From assembly GCA_036384795.1 (NCBI GenBank), contig DASVLP010000082.1:1-64000 (forward strand): 64,000 bases of DNA, written 5' to 3'. Positions 1-8,011 of this stretch are shown here, one piece after another; position 1 is the first letter of the stretch; every line of letters starts with the position of its first letter. This DNA comes from Andeanibacterium sp036384795. GTDB lineage: Bacteria > Pseudomonadota > Alphaproteobacteria > Sphingomonadales > Sphingomonadaceae. Both the position numbers and the translations under genes were made by a program. The notes under the pieces were generated by a model. It was not told where the DNA came from. It made no database searches and was given only the letters and a program-made list of their open reading frames with translations.

Positions 1-45
1 CTGATGCACGCCGGGACAAGCATCCGCAGCGTGGTGGTCTATTGA
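1..45 (+). CDS. frmA: C-terminal end of S-(hydroxymethyl)glutathione dehydrogenase (class III ADH), cut by window start
   Basis: The first 45 bases read in frame as LMHAGTSIRSVVVY followed by TGA. This matches the conserved C-terminus of class III alcohol dehydrogenases (FrmA/AdhC), which oxidise S-hydroxymethylglutathione, the glutathione adduct of formaldehyde, to S-formylglutathione. Only 14 codons are visible, so the call rests on this tail and on context: the next enzyme of the same pathway (S-formylglutathione hydrolase) and then formate dehydrogenase follow on the same strand. Any other ADH with a similar tail cannot be excluded. Confidence 0.72.
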   Translation: MMHAGTSIRSVVVY

Positions 46-57
46 AGGCGATTGCCG

Positions 58-183
58 CGATCCTCCCCTGCAAGGGGAGGGGGACCATCCGCAGGATGGT
101 GGAGGGGTGTCGCCCTCTCGATAGCGTGATACCCCTCCGTCAGGCGCTGCGCGCCTGCCACCTCCCCTTGCAGGGGAGGATCG
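58..183. repeat. Palindromic intergenic repeat, type A copy 1
   Basis: A 126-bp element bounded by perfect 22-bp inverted repeats (58-79 and 162-183). Inside are two smaller hairpins, ACCATCCGCAGGATGGT and CAGGCGCTGCGCGCCTG. A second copy with the same internal hairpins lies at 42229-42345. It occupies most of the 225-base gap between the frmA tail and the VOC gene. No coding function is seen; it could act as an mRNA stabiliser or attenuator between genes of one transcript, but that is inference. Confidence 0.9.
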
Positions 184-269
184 TAAAAAATTTTCATAAG
201 GGCGAAACATTCGCCTATTTGAAAAACTGGCCGGGGAGTCTACAGGCTGCCCCAGAGGAGAGAGATTCT

Positions 270-647
270 ATGTTTACCCACGTTTTCCTCGGCTCGAACG
301 ACATCGAGAAGAGCCGCAAGTTCTACGACGCCACGATGGGCGTGCTCGGCTACAAGAACGTCGTCCCGCCCGAAGCGGGCCGGATGGTCTATGCCGGGCC
401 GGACGGCACTTTCATCGTCGCGCCGCCCTACAACGGCGAACCGGCCAAGCCCGCCAACGGCCACACCCTGGGCTTCGCGGCGAAAGACGATGCGACGGTC
501 GATGCCTGGCACGCCGCGGGCCTTGCCGCCGGCGGCACCTGCGATGGCCCTCCGGGACCGCGCGAAGCGGCGCCGAACCAGTCGCGCGGCGCTTATCTGC
601 GCGATCCGGACGGCAACAAGATCTGCGCGTTCCACATGCGCCACTGA
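270..647 (+). CDS. VOC (glyoxalase/bleomycin-resistance fold) family protein
   Basis: A 125-residue protein starting MFTHVFLGSNDIEKSRKFYD, the typical opening of a vicinal-oxygen-chelate domain, and ending with the family motif LRDPDGNKICAFH. VOC proteins bind a metal between paired beta-alpha-beta-beta-beta modules and include glyoxalases, dioxygenases and isomerases; the substrate here is not evident. The ATG at 270 is chosen because AGAGGAGAGAG precedes it and homology starts there; an upstream ATG at 42 would read through the palindromic repeat. It sits between frmA and fghA, so a role with glutathione adducts is tempting but unproven. Confidence 0.82.
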   Translation: MFTHVFLGSNDIEKSRKFYDATMGVLGYKNVVPPEAGRMVYAGPDGTFIVAPPYNGEPAKPANGHTLGFAAKDDATVDAWHAAGLAAGGTCDGPPGPREAAPNQSRGAYLRDPDGNKICAFHMRH

Positions 648-676
648 GCACCGGCGGAACGAGCAAGACCGGCATA

Positions 677-1525
677 ATGGAAGTCGTTTCCACCACTCGA
701 TCGTTCGGCGGCACGCAGGGCGTCTATCGCCACGCGTCGGCCGAGACCGGCACCGAGATGACGTTCTCGGCCTTCGTGCCCGACCATCCGGCGGGCACGA
801 AATTGCCGGTGCTGTGGTATCTCTCGGGGCTCACCTGCACCCACGCGAACGTCACCGAGAAGGGCGAATTCCGCGCCGCCTGCGCCGCGCACGGGATCAT
901 CTTCATCGCGCCGGACACCAGCCCGCGCGGCCCAACCGAAGATGGGGGGGACGTGCCGGACGACGAGGCCTACGATTTCGGCAAGGGCGCGGGGTTCTAC
1001 GTCGATGCGACGCAAGCGCCGTGGGCAAAGAACTTCCGCATGCGCAGCTACGTCGAGCAGGAGCTGCCGGAGGCGATTGCCGCGAATTTCCCCGCGGACA
1101 TGGCGCGGCAGGGGATCACCGGCCACTCGATGGGCGGCCACGGCGCATTGACCATCGCGTTGCGCAATCCCGGCCGGTTCCGCTCGGTAAGCGCGTTCGC
1201 CCCGATCGTCAGCCCGCTGAACTGTCCGTGGGGTGAAAAAGCGCTCTCCGGCTACCTCGGCCCCGACCGCGCGACATGGCGCGAATACGACGCCGTCGCG
1301 CTGATCGAGGATGGCGCCCGCGTGCCCGAACTGCTGGTCGACCAGGGCAGCGCGGACAACTTCCTGCAAGACCAGCTCAAGCCCGATTTGCTTGACCGGG
1401 CCTGCCGCGCGGCCGATATCCCGGCGGAAATCCGGATGCAGGAGGGCTACGACCACTCCTACTACTTCATCTCGACCTTCATGGCCGAGCACGTCGGATG
1501 GCATGCAAAGAGATTGAACAAATGA
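677..1525 (+). CDS. fghA: S-formylglutathione hydrolase
   Basis: A 282-residue alpha/beta hydrolase of the esterase D/FghA family that hydrolyses S-formylglutathione to formate and glutathione in the cytoplasm, the second step of glutathione-dependent formaldehyde detoxification. Seen: the family stretch WYLSGLTCTHANVTEKGEF, the nucleophile elbow GHSMGGHG with Ser151, and the C-terminal catalytic-His segment GYDHSYYFISTF. Length is normal for the family. It lies downstream of the frmA tail, and its stop overlaps the start of fdsG (ATGA), so formate passes to a dehydrogenase encoded in the same operon. Confidence 0.95.
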   Translation: MEVVSTTRSFGGTQGVYRHASAETGTEMTFSAFVPDHPAGTKLPVLWYLSGLTCTHANVTEKGEFRAACAAHGIIFIAPDTSPRGPTEDGGDVPDDEAYDFGKGAGFYVDATQAPWAKNFRMRSYVEQELPEAIAANFPADMARQGITGHSMGGHGALTIALRNPGRFRSVSAFAPIVSPLNCPWGEKALSGYLGPDRATWREYDAVALIEDGARVPELLVDQGSADNFLQDQLKPDLLDRACRAADIPAEIRMQEGYDHSYYFISTFMAEHVGWHAKRLNK

Positions 1526-1947
1526 GCAGCCAGGAAAAACTCGCCCAGATCGTCGCCGATCACGCCGGCCGCGAAGGCCCGCTGCTGCCGATTCTGCACG
1601 ACGTGCAGGCCGAGCTCGGCTGCGTCGACGAGGAAGCCGAAGCCTTCATCGCCAAGGCGCTGAACCTCAGCCGCGCCGACGTGCACGGCGTGGTGAGCTT
1701 CTACCACGACTTCCATTCGAAACGCGACGCCCGGCCGGTGGTGCAGATCTGCCGCGCCGAAGCGTGCAAGGCGCGCGGGGTCGAGGCGCTGATCGCCGGG
1801 GCGGAGCAGGCCGCGGGCGACCGCGTGAAGCTCCACACCGTCTATTGCCTCGGCCTGTGCAGCGCCGGGCCCAGCGCCCGCGTCGGCGACTCGCTCCACG
1901 CCCGGCTCGACGCATCGAGCCTCAACAAACTGATCGAAAACGCATGA
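1522..1947 (+). CDS. fdsG: NAD-dependent formate dehydrogenase gamma subunit (NuoE-like, 2Fe-2S)
   Basis: A 141-residue thioredoxin-like [2Fe-2S] protein, the small electron-transfer subunit of the soluble molybdenum formate dehydrogenase FdsGBAD; homologous to NuoE. The four cluster ligands are visible as C77-x4-C82 and C109-x3-C113. The N-terminal helical part (LLPILHDVQAELG, VHGVVSFYHDF) is typical. The ATG at 1522 overlaps the fghA stop; a start eight codons upstream would lie inside fghA and adds non-conserved residues. It is coupled to fdsB by another ATGA overlap. Confidence 0.94.
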   Translation: MSSQEKLAQIVADHAGREGPLLPILHDVQAELGCVDEEAEAFIAKALNLSRADVHGVVSFYHDFHSKRDARPVVQICRAEACKARGVEALIAGAEQAAGDRVKLHTVYCLGLCSAGPSARVGDSLHARLDASSLNKLIENA

Positions 1948-3479
1948 CCCCCCAAAAACCTCTTGGCGTACGCATCTCCGACGACGCCCTCGCTCGCGCT
2001 TGCGGCGCCGACGTCCTCGCCGCCGCCTTCGAGCAGGCCGGCGCCACCGTCGAACGCACCTCGAGCTGGGGCATGCACTGGCTCGAGCCGCTGGTCGAGA
2101 TCGACGGAAACGGCTTCGGGCCCGCAACGATCGCGGATGTCGATGCGATCCTCGACGGGACCAGCAGCAAGGCAATCGGCCCGGTTGCCAAGCACCCGTT
2201 CATCGCCAGCCAGCAGCGCCTGACCTTCGCCCGGGCCGGCAAGACCCGGCCGCTCAGCCTCGAGGATTACGCCGCGAGCGGCGGCTGGCAGGGCCTCAAG
2301 CGCGCGCGGCAGCTCGGCGGCGAGGCGATCGTTGACGAAGTGACCCGCTCGGGCCTGCGCGGCCGCGGCGGCGCGGGCTTTCCGGCCGGAATCAAGTGGA
2401 ACACCGTTCGCCTGGCGCAGGCGGACCGCAAGTACGTCGTCTGCAATGCCGACGAAGGCGATTCGGGCACGTTCGCCGACCGCATGCTAATGGAAGGCGA
2501 TCCGTTCCAGCTGATCGAGGGCATGGCGATCGCGGGAGAGGCGGTCGGGGCGAGCAAGGGCTTCGTCTACATCCGCAGCGAATACCCCGACGCGATCGCC
2601 AAGATGCAGGCCGCGGCGCGCATTTCCGCCGGGATCGTCGCCCCGTTCGAGGTCGAGATCCGCGTCGGCGCGGGCGCCTATGTCTGCGGCGAGGAAACTT
2701 CGCTGCTCAACAGCCTGGAAGGCAAGCGCGGCGAAGTGCGCGCGAAGCCGCCGTTGCCCGCGCTGAGGGGCGCGTTCGGCAAGCCGACCGTGGTCAACAA
2801 CGTGCTCACGCTCGCGGCGGTGCCGCACATCCTGTCCGAAGGCGGCGCGGCGCTCTACGCCAGCCTCGGCATCGAGCGTTCGAAAGGTACGATGCCGATC
2901 CAGCTGGCGGGCAACATCAAGCACGGCGGGCTCTACGAGACCGCGTTCGGCGTGACCCTGGGCGAGCTGGTCAACGACATCGGCGGCGGCACGCAGAGCG
3001 GCCGTCCGGTCAAGGCGGTGCAGGTCGGCGGGCCGTTGGGCGCCTATCTCCATCCCGACCAGTTCGACATCCCGTTCGACTACGAAGCTTACACCGTCGC
3101 CGATGCATTGATCGGGCACGCGGGCGTCACAGTGTTCGACGACACCGCCGACATGGGCGCGATGGCGCGCTTCGCGATGGAATTCTGCGCCGCGGAAAGC
3201 TGCGGCAAGTGCACCCCGTGCCGCCTCGGCGCGGTGCGCGGCGTCGAGCTGATCGACCGCATCCTGGCAGGCGGCCGGGTGCGCGACCTGGTCGAGGCGC
3301 TGCCGCAGATGCACAACGCACCCAAGGAAGCGCCGCGCAGCCAGGAAGACGAGATCGCGCTGCTGGTCGATCTGTGCGAAACGATGCGCTACGGCTCGCT
3401 GTGCGCGCTCGGCGGGTTCACCCCGTTCCCGGTGATGAGCGCGCTCACCCACTGGCCGGACGATTTCCGGCGCAGATGA
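1944..3479 (+). CDS. fdsB: NAD-dependent formate dehydrogenase beta subunit (FMN, NAD-binding)
   Basis: A 511-residue NuoF-like subunit that takes electrons from the iron-sulphur chain and reduces NAD+ through FMN. An N-terminal thioredoxin-like extension (about residues 1-110) precedes the NuoF core, with the NAD/FMN motifs RGRGGAGFPAG and CNADEGDSGTFADR, then CGEETSLLNSLEG. The [4Fe-4S] site is ESCGKCTPCR (C420, C423, C426) plus C487. Start and stop both overlap neighbours by four bases (fdsG before, mobA after), implying translational coupling. Confidence 0.95.
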   Translation: MTPQKPLGVRISDDALARACGADVLAAAFEQAGATVERTSSWGMHWLEPLVEIDGNGFGPATIADVDAILDGTSSKAIGPVAKHPFIASQQRLTFARAGKTRPLSLEDYAASGGWQGLKRARQLGGEAIVDEVTRSGLRGRGGAGFPAGIKWNTVRLAQADRKYVVCNADEGDSGTFADRMLMEGDPFQLIEGMAIAGEAVGASKGFVYIRSEYPDAIAKMQAAARISAGIVAPFEVEIRVGAGAYVCGEETSLLNSLEGKRGEVRAKPPLPALRGAFGKPTVVNNVLTLAAVPHILSEGGAALYASLGIERSKGTMPIQLAGNIKHGGLYETAFGVTLGELVNDIGGGTQSGRPVKAVQVGGPLGAYLHPDQFDIPFDYEAYTVADALIGHAGVTVFDDTADMGAMARFAMEFCAAESCGKCTPCRLGAVRGVELIDRILAGGRVRDLVEALPQMHNAPKEAPRSQEDEIALLVDLCETMRYGSLCALGGFTPFPVMSALTHWPDDFRRR

Positions 3480-4006
3480 TCCTCGGCGTGGTCCTGGCAG
3501 GCGGACAATCGAGCCGGTTCGGCAGCGACAAGGCGCTGGCCGAGCTGGGCGGGCGCACATTGTTGCTGCGCGCGGTCGATGCGCTGTCCGGCTGGTGCGA
3601 GCAGGTGGTGATCGCCGGGCGCGAGATCGGCCCGGCGCCCTGCATCCCCGACTGGCCGCGCCCTGGGATGGGCCCCTTGGCAGGGGTCGCGGCAGGCCTA
3701 CATTATGCGCGGGACATGGATTTCGAGAGCGTGCTGACCTGCGGGGTCGACGCGCCGAACCTGCCCGAGGACCTTGCCGAGCTGCTCTCGCCGGCGCCCG
3801 CATACCTTGCCGACCAGCCGGTGATCGGGCACTGGCCGATCGGCGCCGCAAGCGAAGTGGAAACCATTCTCGAGGCAGAAGGTAAGCATTCGATGCGGGC
3901 CTTTGCCGAGGCGATCGGCGCAAGGCCGGTGAAAAGCGGCACGAAATCTGTTAATATCAATACCAGGGCGGACCTTACCGCCGCGGAGAAGACCAATGGG
4001 ATATGA
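3476..4006 (+). CDS. mobA: Molybdenum cofactor guanylyltransferase
   Basis: A 176-residue nucleotidyltransferase that adds GMP to molybdopterin to make the guanine dinucleotide cofactor (MGD) used by formate dehydrogenase. Seen: the N-terminal signature LAGGQSSRFGSDKAL and the acidic site TCGVDAPNLP. It is placed between fdsB and fdsA, overlapping fdsB by four bases and fdsA by eleven, so the cofactor enzyme is made together with its client. Length is close to the short MobA form; no MobB fusion. This position within the structural operon is the notable point. Confidence 0.9.
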   Translation: MILGVVLAGGQSSRFGSDKALAELGGRTLLLRAVDALSGWCEQVVIAGREIGPAPCIPDWPRPGMGPLAGVAAGLHYARDMDFESVLTCGVDAPNLPEDLAELLSPAPAYLADQPVIGHWPIGAASEVETILEAEGKHSMRAFAEAIGARPVKSGTKSVNINTRADLTAAEKTNGI

Positions 4007-6845
4007 ACCTCAGGCAGACTTCGGCACCCCCGAAGTGCGCAGCTCGGAAATGGTCACGCTGACCATCGACGGCCGTGAGGTCTCGGTGCCGGCGGGCACC
4101 AGCGTGATGCGCGCGGCTGCGACAAGCGGCGGCGCGATCCCGAAACTGTGCGCCACCGACAACATGGAAGCGTTCGGTTCGTGCCGGATGTGCCTGGTCG
4201 AGATCGAAGGCGCGCGCGGCACGCCGGCAAGCTGCACCACCCCGGTCGGCCAGGGCATGGTGGTCCACACCCAGACCCCTCGGCTCGAAAAGCTGCGCCG
4301 CGGCGTGATGGAGCTCTACATCTCCGACCACCCGCTCGACTGCCTGACCTGCTCGGCCAACAACGACTGCGAATTGCAGGAGCAGGCGGCCAACGTCGGC
4401 TTGCGCGACGTGCGCTACGGCTACACCGGCGCGAACCACCTCGCGCTCGAGACCGACCGCTCGAACCCCTATTTCGACTTCGATCCCTCCAAGTGCATCG
4501 TGTGCTCGCGCTGCGTGCGCGCCTGCGCCGACGTCCAGGGCACGTTCGCGCTGACGATCGACGGACGCGGGTTCGCCTCGATGGTCAGCGCCGGCCAGGA
4601 CGGCGACGACTTCCTGTCGAGCGAATGCGTGAGCTGCGGCGCCTGTGTGCAAGCCTGCCCGACCGCGACGCTGCAGGAAAAGGCGGTCAAGGAGATCGGC
4701 CTGCCCGAGCGCGCGGTGGTCACCACCTGCGCCTATTGCGGCGTCGGCTGCACCTTCCGCGCCGAGATGCGCGGCGAGCAGCTGGTGCGCATGGTGCCGT
4801 GGAAGGACGGCAAGGCCAACCGCGGGCATTCCTGCGTCAAGGGCCGGTTCGCGTGGGGCTATGCCAACCACCAGGACCGCATCCTCAACCCGATGGTCCG
4901 CGAGAGCATCCACGAGCCGTGGCGCGAGGTGAGCTGGGAAGAAGCGATCCGCTACACCGCCGACAAGCTCGCCCGGATCCGCGCCGACCACGGCGCGCGG
5001 GCGCTGGGCGGCATCACCTCGAGCCGCTGCACCAACGAGGAGACCTACCTCGTCCAGAAGCTGGTGCGCGGCGTGTTCGGCACCAACAACGTCGATACGT
5101 GCGCGCGGGTGTGCCACTCGCCGACCGGTTACGGCCTTTCGACCACGTTCGGCACCAGCGCGGGCACGCAGGATTTCGACAGCGTGATGGATTCCGATGT
5201 GATCATGGTGATCGGCGCCAACCCGACCGACGCCCACCCGGTGTTCGGATCGCGGATGAAGCGCCGCCTGCGCCAAGGCGCGAAGCTGATCGTGGTCGAT
5301 CCGCGGCGCACGGACCTGGTGCGCTCGCCCCACATCGAGGCCGATTATCACCTGCCGGTTCAGCCCGGCACCAATGTCGCGGTGCTGACCAGCATCGCGC
5401 ACGTGATCGTCACCGAAGGCCTCGCCGACGAAGACTTCATCCGCGCGCGCTGCGACTGGGACGAATACCAGGAGTGGGCGCGGTTCGTGTCGGACGAGCG
5501 GCACAGCCCCGAATTCCTCGAAGCGGTGACCAAAGTACCGGCCGCCGACCTGCGCGCCGCCGCGCGGCTCTATGCGACCGGGGGCAACGGCGCGATCTAC
5601 TATGGCCTCGGCGTCACAGAGCACAGCCAGGGCTCCTCGGCGGTGATCGCGATCGCCAACCTGGCGATGGCGACCGGCAACATCGGCCGCTCGGGCGTCG
5701 GCGTGAACCCGCTGCGCGGCCAGAACAACGTGCAAGGCAGCTGCGACATGGGCAGCTTCCCGCACGAGCTGCCCGGCTATCGCCACATCCACAACGACGA
5801 GGTGCGCTCCCTGTTCGAGAACGACTGGGGCGTCCCGCTGGACCCCGAGCCGGGGATGCGGATCAACAACATGCTCGACGCCGCCTGCGACGGCGCGTTC
5901 AAGGCGATCTACATCCAGGGCGAGGACATCCTCCAGTCCGATCCGAACACCCAGCACGTAGCCGCCGGGCTGGAGGCGATGGAGCTGGTGATCGTGCAGG
6001 ACCTGTTCCTGAACGAGACCGCGAACTACGCCCACGTGTTCCTGCCGGGATCGACCTTCCTCGAAAAGAACGGCACGTTCATCAACGCCGAGCGCCGCAT
6101 CCAGCCGGTGCAGAAGGTGATGGAGCCGGCCAACGGTTACGAGGACTGGGAAGTCACCCAGCTGCTTGCCCAGGCGATGGGCGCTGACTGGGATTATACC
6201 CATCCGAGCCAGATCATCGACGAGATCGCGCGGCTGACCCCGACGTTCGCGGGAATGAACTGGGACAAGCTGCTGCTGACCGGTTCGGTCCAGTGGCCGG
6301 TGAACGACACCTTCCCCGAAGGGAGCCCGATCATGCACGTCGAGGGTTTCGTGCGCGGCAAGGGCAAGTTCGTGGTCACCGAGTATATCCCGACCGACGA
6401 GAAGACCGGCCCGCGCTTCCCGCTGTTGCTGACCACCGGGCGGATCCTTTCCCAGTACAACGTCGGCGCGCAGACCCGGCGCACCGCGAACGTGCTGTGG
6501 CACGAAGAGGACGTGCTCGAGATGCACCCGTCCGATGCGGAGAACCGCGGGCTCAAGACCGGCGACTGGGCGCGCCTCGCGAGCCGGGTGGGCGAGACCA
6601 CCTTGCGCGTGCTCGCGACCGACCGGGTCGCCCCGGGCGTGGTCTATACGACATTCCACCATCCCTCGACCCAGGCGAACGTGGTGACGTCCGACTTTTC
6701 GGACTGGGCAACCAATTGCCCCGAATACAAAGTCACCGCGGTGCAGGTCATGCCTTCGAACGGCCCGTCCGAATGGCAGGAGGAATACGCGGCGCAGGCC
6801 CGGCAGTCGCGGCGGATCGTGGCCGACGTGGAAGCCGCCGAATGA
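3996..6845 (+). CDS. fdsA: NAD-dependent formate dehydrogenase alpha (catalytic Mo-bisMGD) subunit
   Basis: A 949-residue catalytic subunit that oxidises formate to CO2. Domains in order: N-terminal [2Fe-2S] domain (CATDNMEAFGSCRMC), NuoG-like Cys/His cluster region, two ferredoxin-type [4Fe-4S] motifs (CIVCSRCVRAC and CVSCGACVQAC), the proximal [4Fe-4S] site (CAYCGVGC), then the molybdopterin oxidoreductase core and C-terminal MGD-binding domain. The Mo ligand is Cys (not Sec) at residue 373 in RVCHSPT, followed by the conserved His374. The ATG at 3996 has GGAGAAG upstream; a second ATG at 4050 would remove only 18 residues. The length fits the FdsA family. Confidence 0.95.
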   Translation: MGYEPQADFGTPEVRSSEMVTLTIDGREVSVPAGTSVMRAAATSGGAIPKLCATDNMEAFGSCRMCLVEIEGARGTPASCTTPVGQGMVVHTQTPRLEKLRRGVMELYISDHPLDCLTCSANNDCELQEQAANVGLRDVRYGYTGANHLALETDRSNPYFDFDPSKCIVCSRCVRACADVQGTFALTIDGRGFASMVSAGQDGDDFLSSECVSCGACVQACPTATLQEKAVKEIGLPERAVVTTCAYCGVGCTFRAEMRGEQLVRMVPWKDGKANRGHSCVKGRFAWGYANHQDRILNPMVRESIHEPWREVSWEEAIRYTADKLARIRADHGARALGGITSSRCTNEETYLVQKLVRGVFGTNNVDTCARVCHSPTGYGLSTTFGTSAGTQDFDSVMDSDVIMVIGANPTDAHPVFGSRMKRRLRQGAKLIVVDPRRTDLVRSPHIEADYHLPVQPGTNVAVLTSIAHVIVTEGLADEDFIRARCDWDEYQEWARFVSDERHSPEFLEAVTKVPAADLRAAARLYATGGNGAIYYGLGVTEHSQGSSAVIAIANLAMATGNIGRSGVGVNPLRGQNNVQGSCDMGSFPHELPGYRHIHNDEVRSLFENDWGVPLDPEPGMRINNMLDAACDGAFKAIYIQGEDILQSDPNTQHVAAGLEAMELVIVQDLFLNETANYAHVFLPGSTFLEKNGTFINAERRIQPVQKVMEPANGYEDWEVTQLLAQAMGADWDYTHPSQIIDEIARLTPTFAGMNWDKLLLTGSVQWPVNDTFPEGSPIMHVEGFVRGKGKFVVTEYIPTDEKTGPRFPLLLTTGRILSQYNVGAQTRRTANVLWHEEDVLEMHPSDAENRGLKTGDWARLASRVGETTLRVLATDRVAPGVVYTTFHHPSTQANVVTSDFSDWATNCPEYKVTAVQVMPSNGPSEWQEEYAAQARQSRRIVADVEAAE

Positions 6846-7123
6846 GCTCGACCATCGAAACGCTGCGCCGGATGAGCCGCGATATCGCGCGCAACCTCGA
6901 ATACATGGGCCACGACAAGGCGGTGCTGGCCACCGCGGATCACATCAACAAGTTCTGGGATCCGCGGATGAAGGAACTGATCTACGCCGACGATCACAGC
7001 CTGCTGGTGCCGATCGCGCGCGAAGCCATCGAGAAGCTGCAGGCCGGTGCCGAGCCGCCGGCCCAGACCCGCGCGACCGAGTTCAACGAGATCGACGAGA
7101 TCGGCCATAACGACGCGGGGTAA
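6842..7123 (+). CDS. fdsD: Formate dehydrogenase delta subunit / accessory FdsD
   Basis: A 93-residue protein of the FdsD family, needed for assembly or stability of the FdsABG complex in related systems. It has the characteristic segments MSRDIARNLEYMG and HINKFWDPRM. The start overlaps the fdsA stop (ATGA). The protein ends just before a palindromic repeat that separates it from fdhD. Confidence 0.9.
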   Translation: MSSTIETLRRMSRDIARNLEYMGHDKAVLATADHINKFWDPRMKELIYADDHSLLVPIAREAIEKLQAGAEPPAQTRATEFNEIDEIGHNDAG

Positions 7124-7133
7124 ACCTTCTTCA

Positions 7134-7232
7134 CCCCTCCCCTTCAGGGGAGGGGCAGGGGGTGGGGGCTGTCCACAAGCGCCGACCCCTATTTACAGCC
7201 CCCACCCCAACCCCTCCCCTGAAGGGGAGGGG
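7134..7232. repeat. Palindromic repeat between fdsD and fdhD
   Basis: A roughly 99-bp inverted-repeat element. Each end is itself a hairpin (CCCCTCCCCTTCAGGGGAGG on the left, CCCTCCCCTGAAGGGGAGGG on the right), and a GGGGGTGGGGGCTGT stretch pairs with ACAGCCCCCACCCC inside. It fills nearly all of the 111-base gap. Its right end supplies the purine-rich stretch immediately upstream of the TTG start of fdhD. Confidence 0.9.
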
Positions 7233-7234
7233 CT

Positions 7235-8011
7235 TTGACGCAAACCACTGAAATCCATCCGAACGGCTCGCGCCGCCCCGTAGCGCGCCAATGGGTGCCT
7301 GAAGCGCCGGTCGCGCTCGAGTTCAACGGGCTCGCCTATGCGGTGATGATGGCGACGCCGGCCGATCTCGAAGACTTCGCGCTCGGCTTCGCGCTGACCG
7401 AGGGGCTGGCGAAAGCGCCCGCCGACCTGACCGACATCGGCATCGCCGAGACCGACGCCGAACATCTGTGGGGCTGGATCGTGCGCGCGAGCCTCACCGG
7501 GCTTGGCGTCGAACAGCTCACTGAACGGGTGCGCGCGCGGGTCGCGGAAAGCTCGTGCGGGCTGTGCGGGATCGAGAACCTCGAAGCTGTCGCGAAACCC
7601 CTGCCGCAAGTGCCCGCGCACGAAGCATTGGCGGAAACCGCGATCTTCCGTGCGCTCGGCGAACTGCGCGCGCACCAGCCGCTCGGCAGGGCGACCGGCG
7701 CCGCTCACGCGGCCGCGTTTGCCGCGCCCGACGGCGCGATCCTCCATGCGCGCGAGGATGTCGGCCGGCACAACGCGATGGACAAATTGATCGGCGCGCT
7801 GGCGAAGGCGGGGCAGAATCCCGCCGACGGCTTCATCCTCTCGACTGCCCGCTGCTCGTACGAGATCGTCGAAAAGGCGGTGCGCGCCGGGGCGACGCGG
7901 CTGGTGACGGTTTCGCTGCCGACCTCGCTGGCGGCCGAGCGCGCGCAGGCCGCCGGGCTCAGCCTGTGGTGCCTCGCGCGCGACGATTCGGTATTGCGGG
8001 TGAATGGCTGA
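7235..8011 (+). CDS. fdhD: Formate dehydrogenase accessory sulphurtransferase FdhD (FdsC)
   Basis: A 258-residue protein that passes sulphur from a cysteine desulphurase to the molybdenum cofactor, which formate dehydrogenase needs for activity; it also binds bis-MGD. Seen: the CGLCG motif in SSCGLCGIENL (the mobile cysteine loop), the conserved AREDVGRHNAMDK segment and STARCSYEIVEKA. The start is TTG at 7235, with the ribosome-binding purine run GGGGAGGGG provided by the end of the preceding palindromic repeat. The 3' end overlaps the transporter gene by eight bases. Confidence 0.93.
   Translation: MTQTTEIHPNGSRRPVARQWVPEAPVALEFNGLAYAVMMATPADLEDFALGFALTEGLAKAPADLTDIGIAETDAEHLWGWIVRASLTGLGVEQLTERVRARVAESSCGLCGIENLEAVAKPLPQVPAHEALAETAIFRALGELRAHQPLGRATGAAHAAAFAAPDGAILHAREDVGRHNAMDKLIGALAKAGQNPADGFILSTARCSYEIVEKAVRAGATRLVTVSLPTSLAAERAQAAGLSLWCLARDDSVLRVNG

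Noticed and set aside
42..269. N-terminal extension of the first VOC protein
   Set aside because: It reads through the palindromic repeat and lacks family similarity; the ATG at 270 has a good ribosome-binding site.
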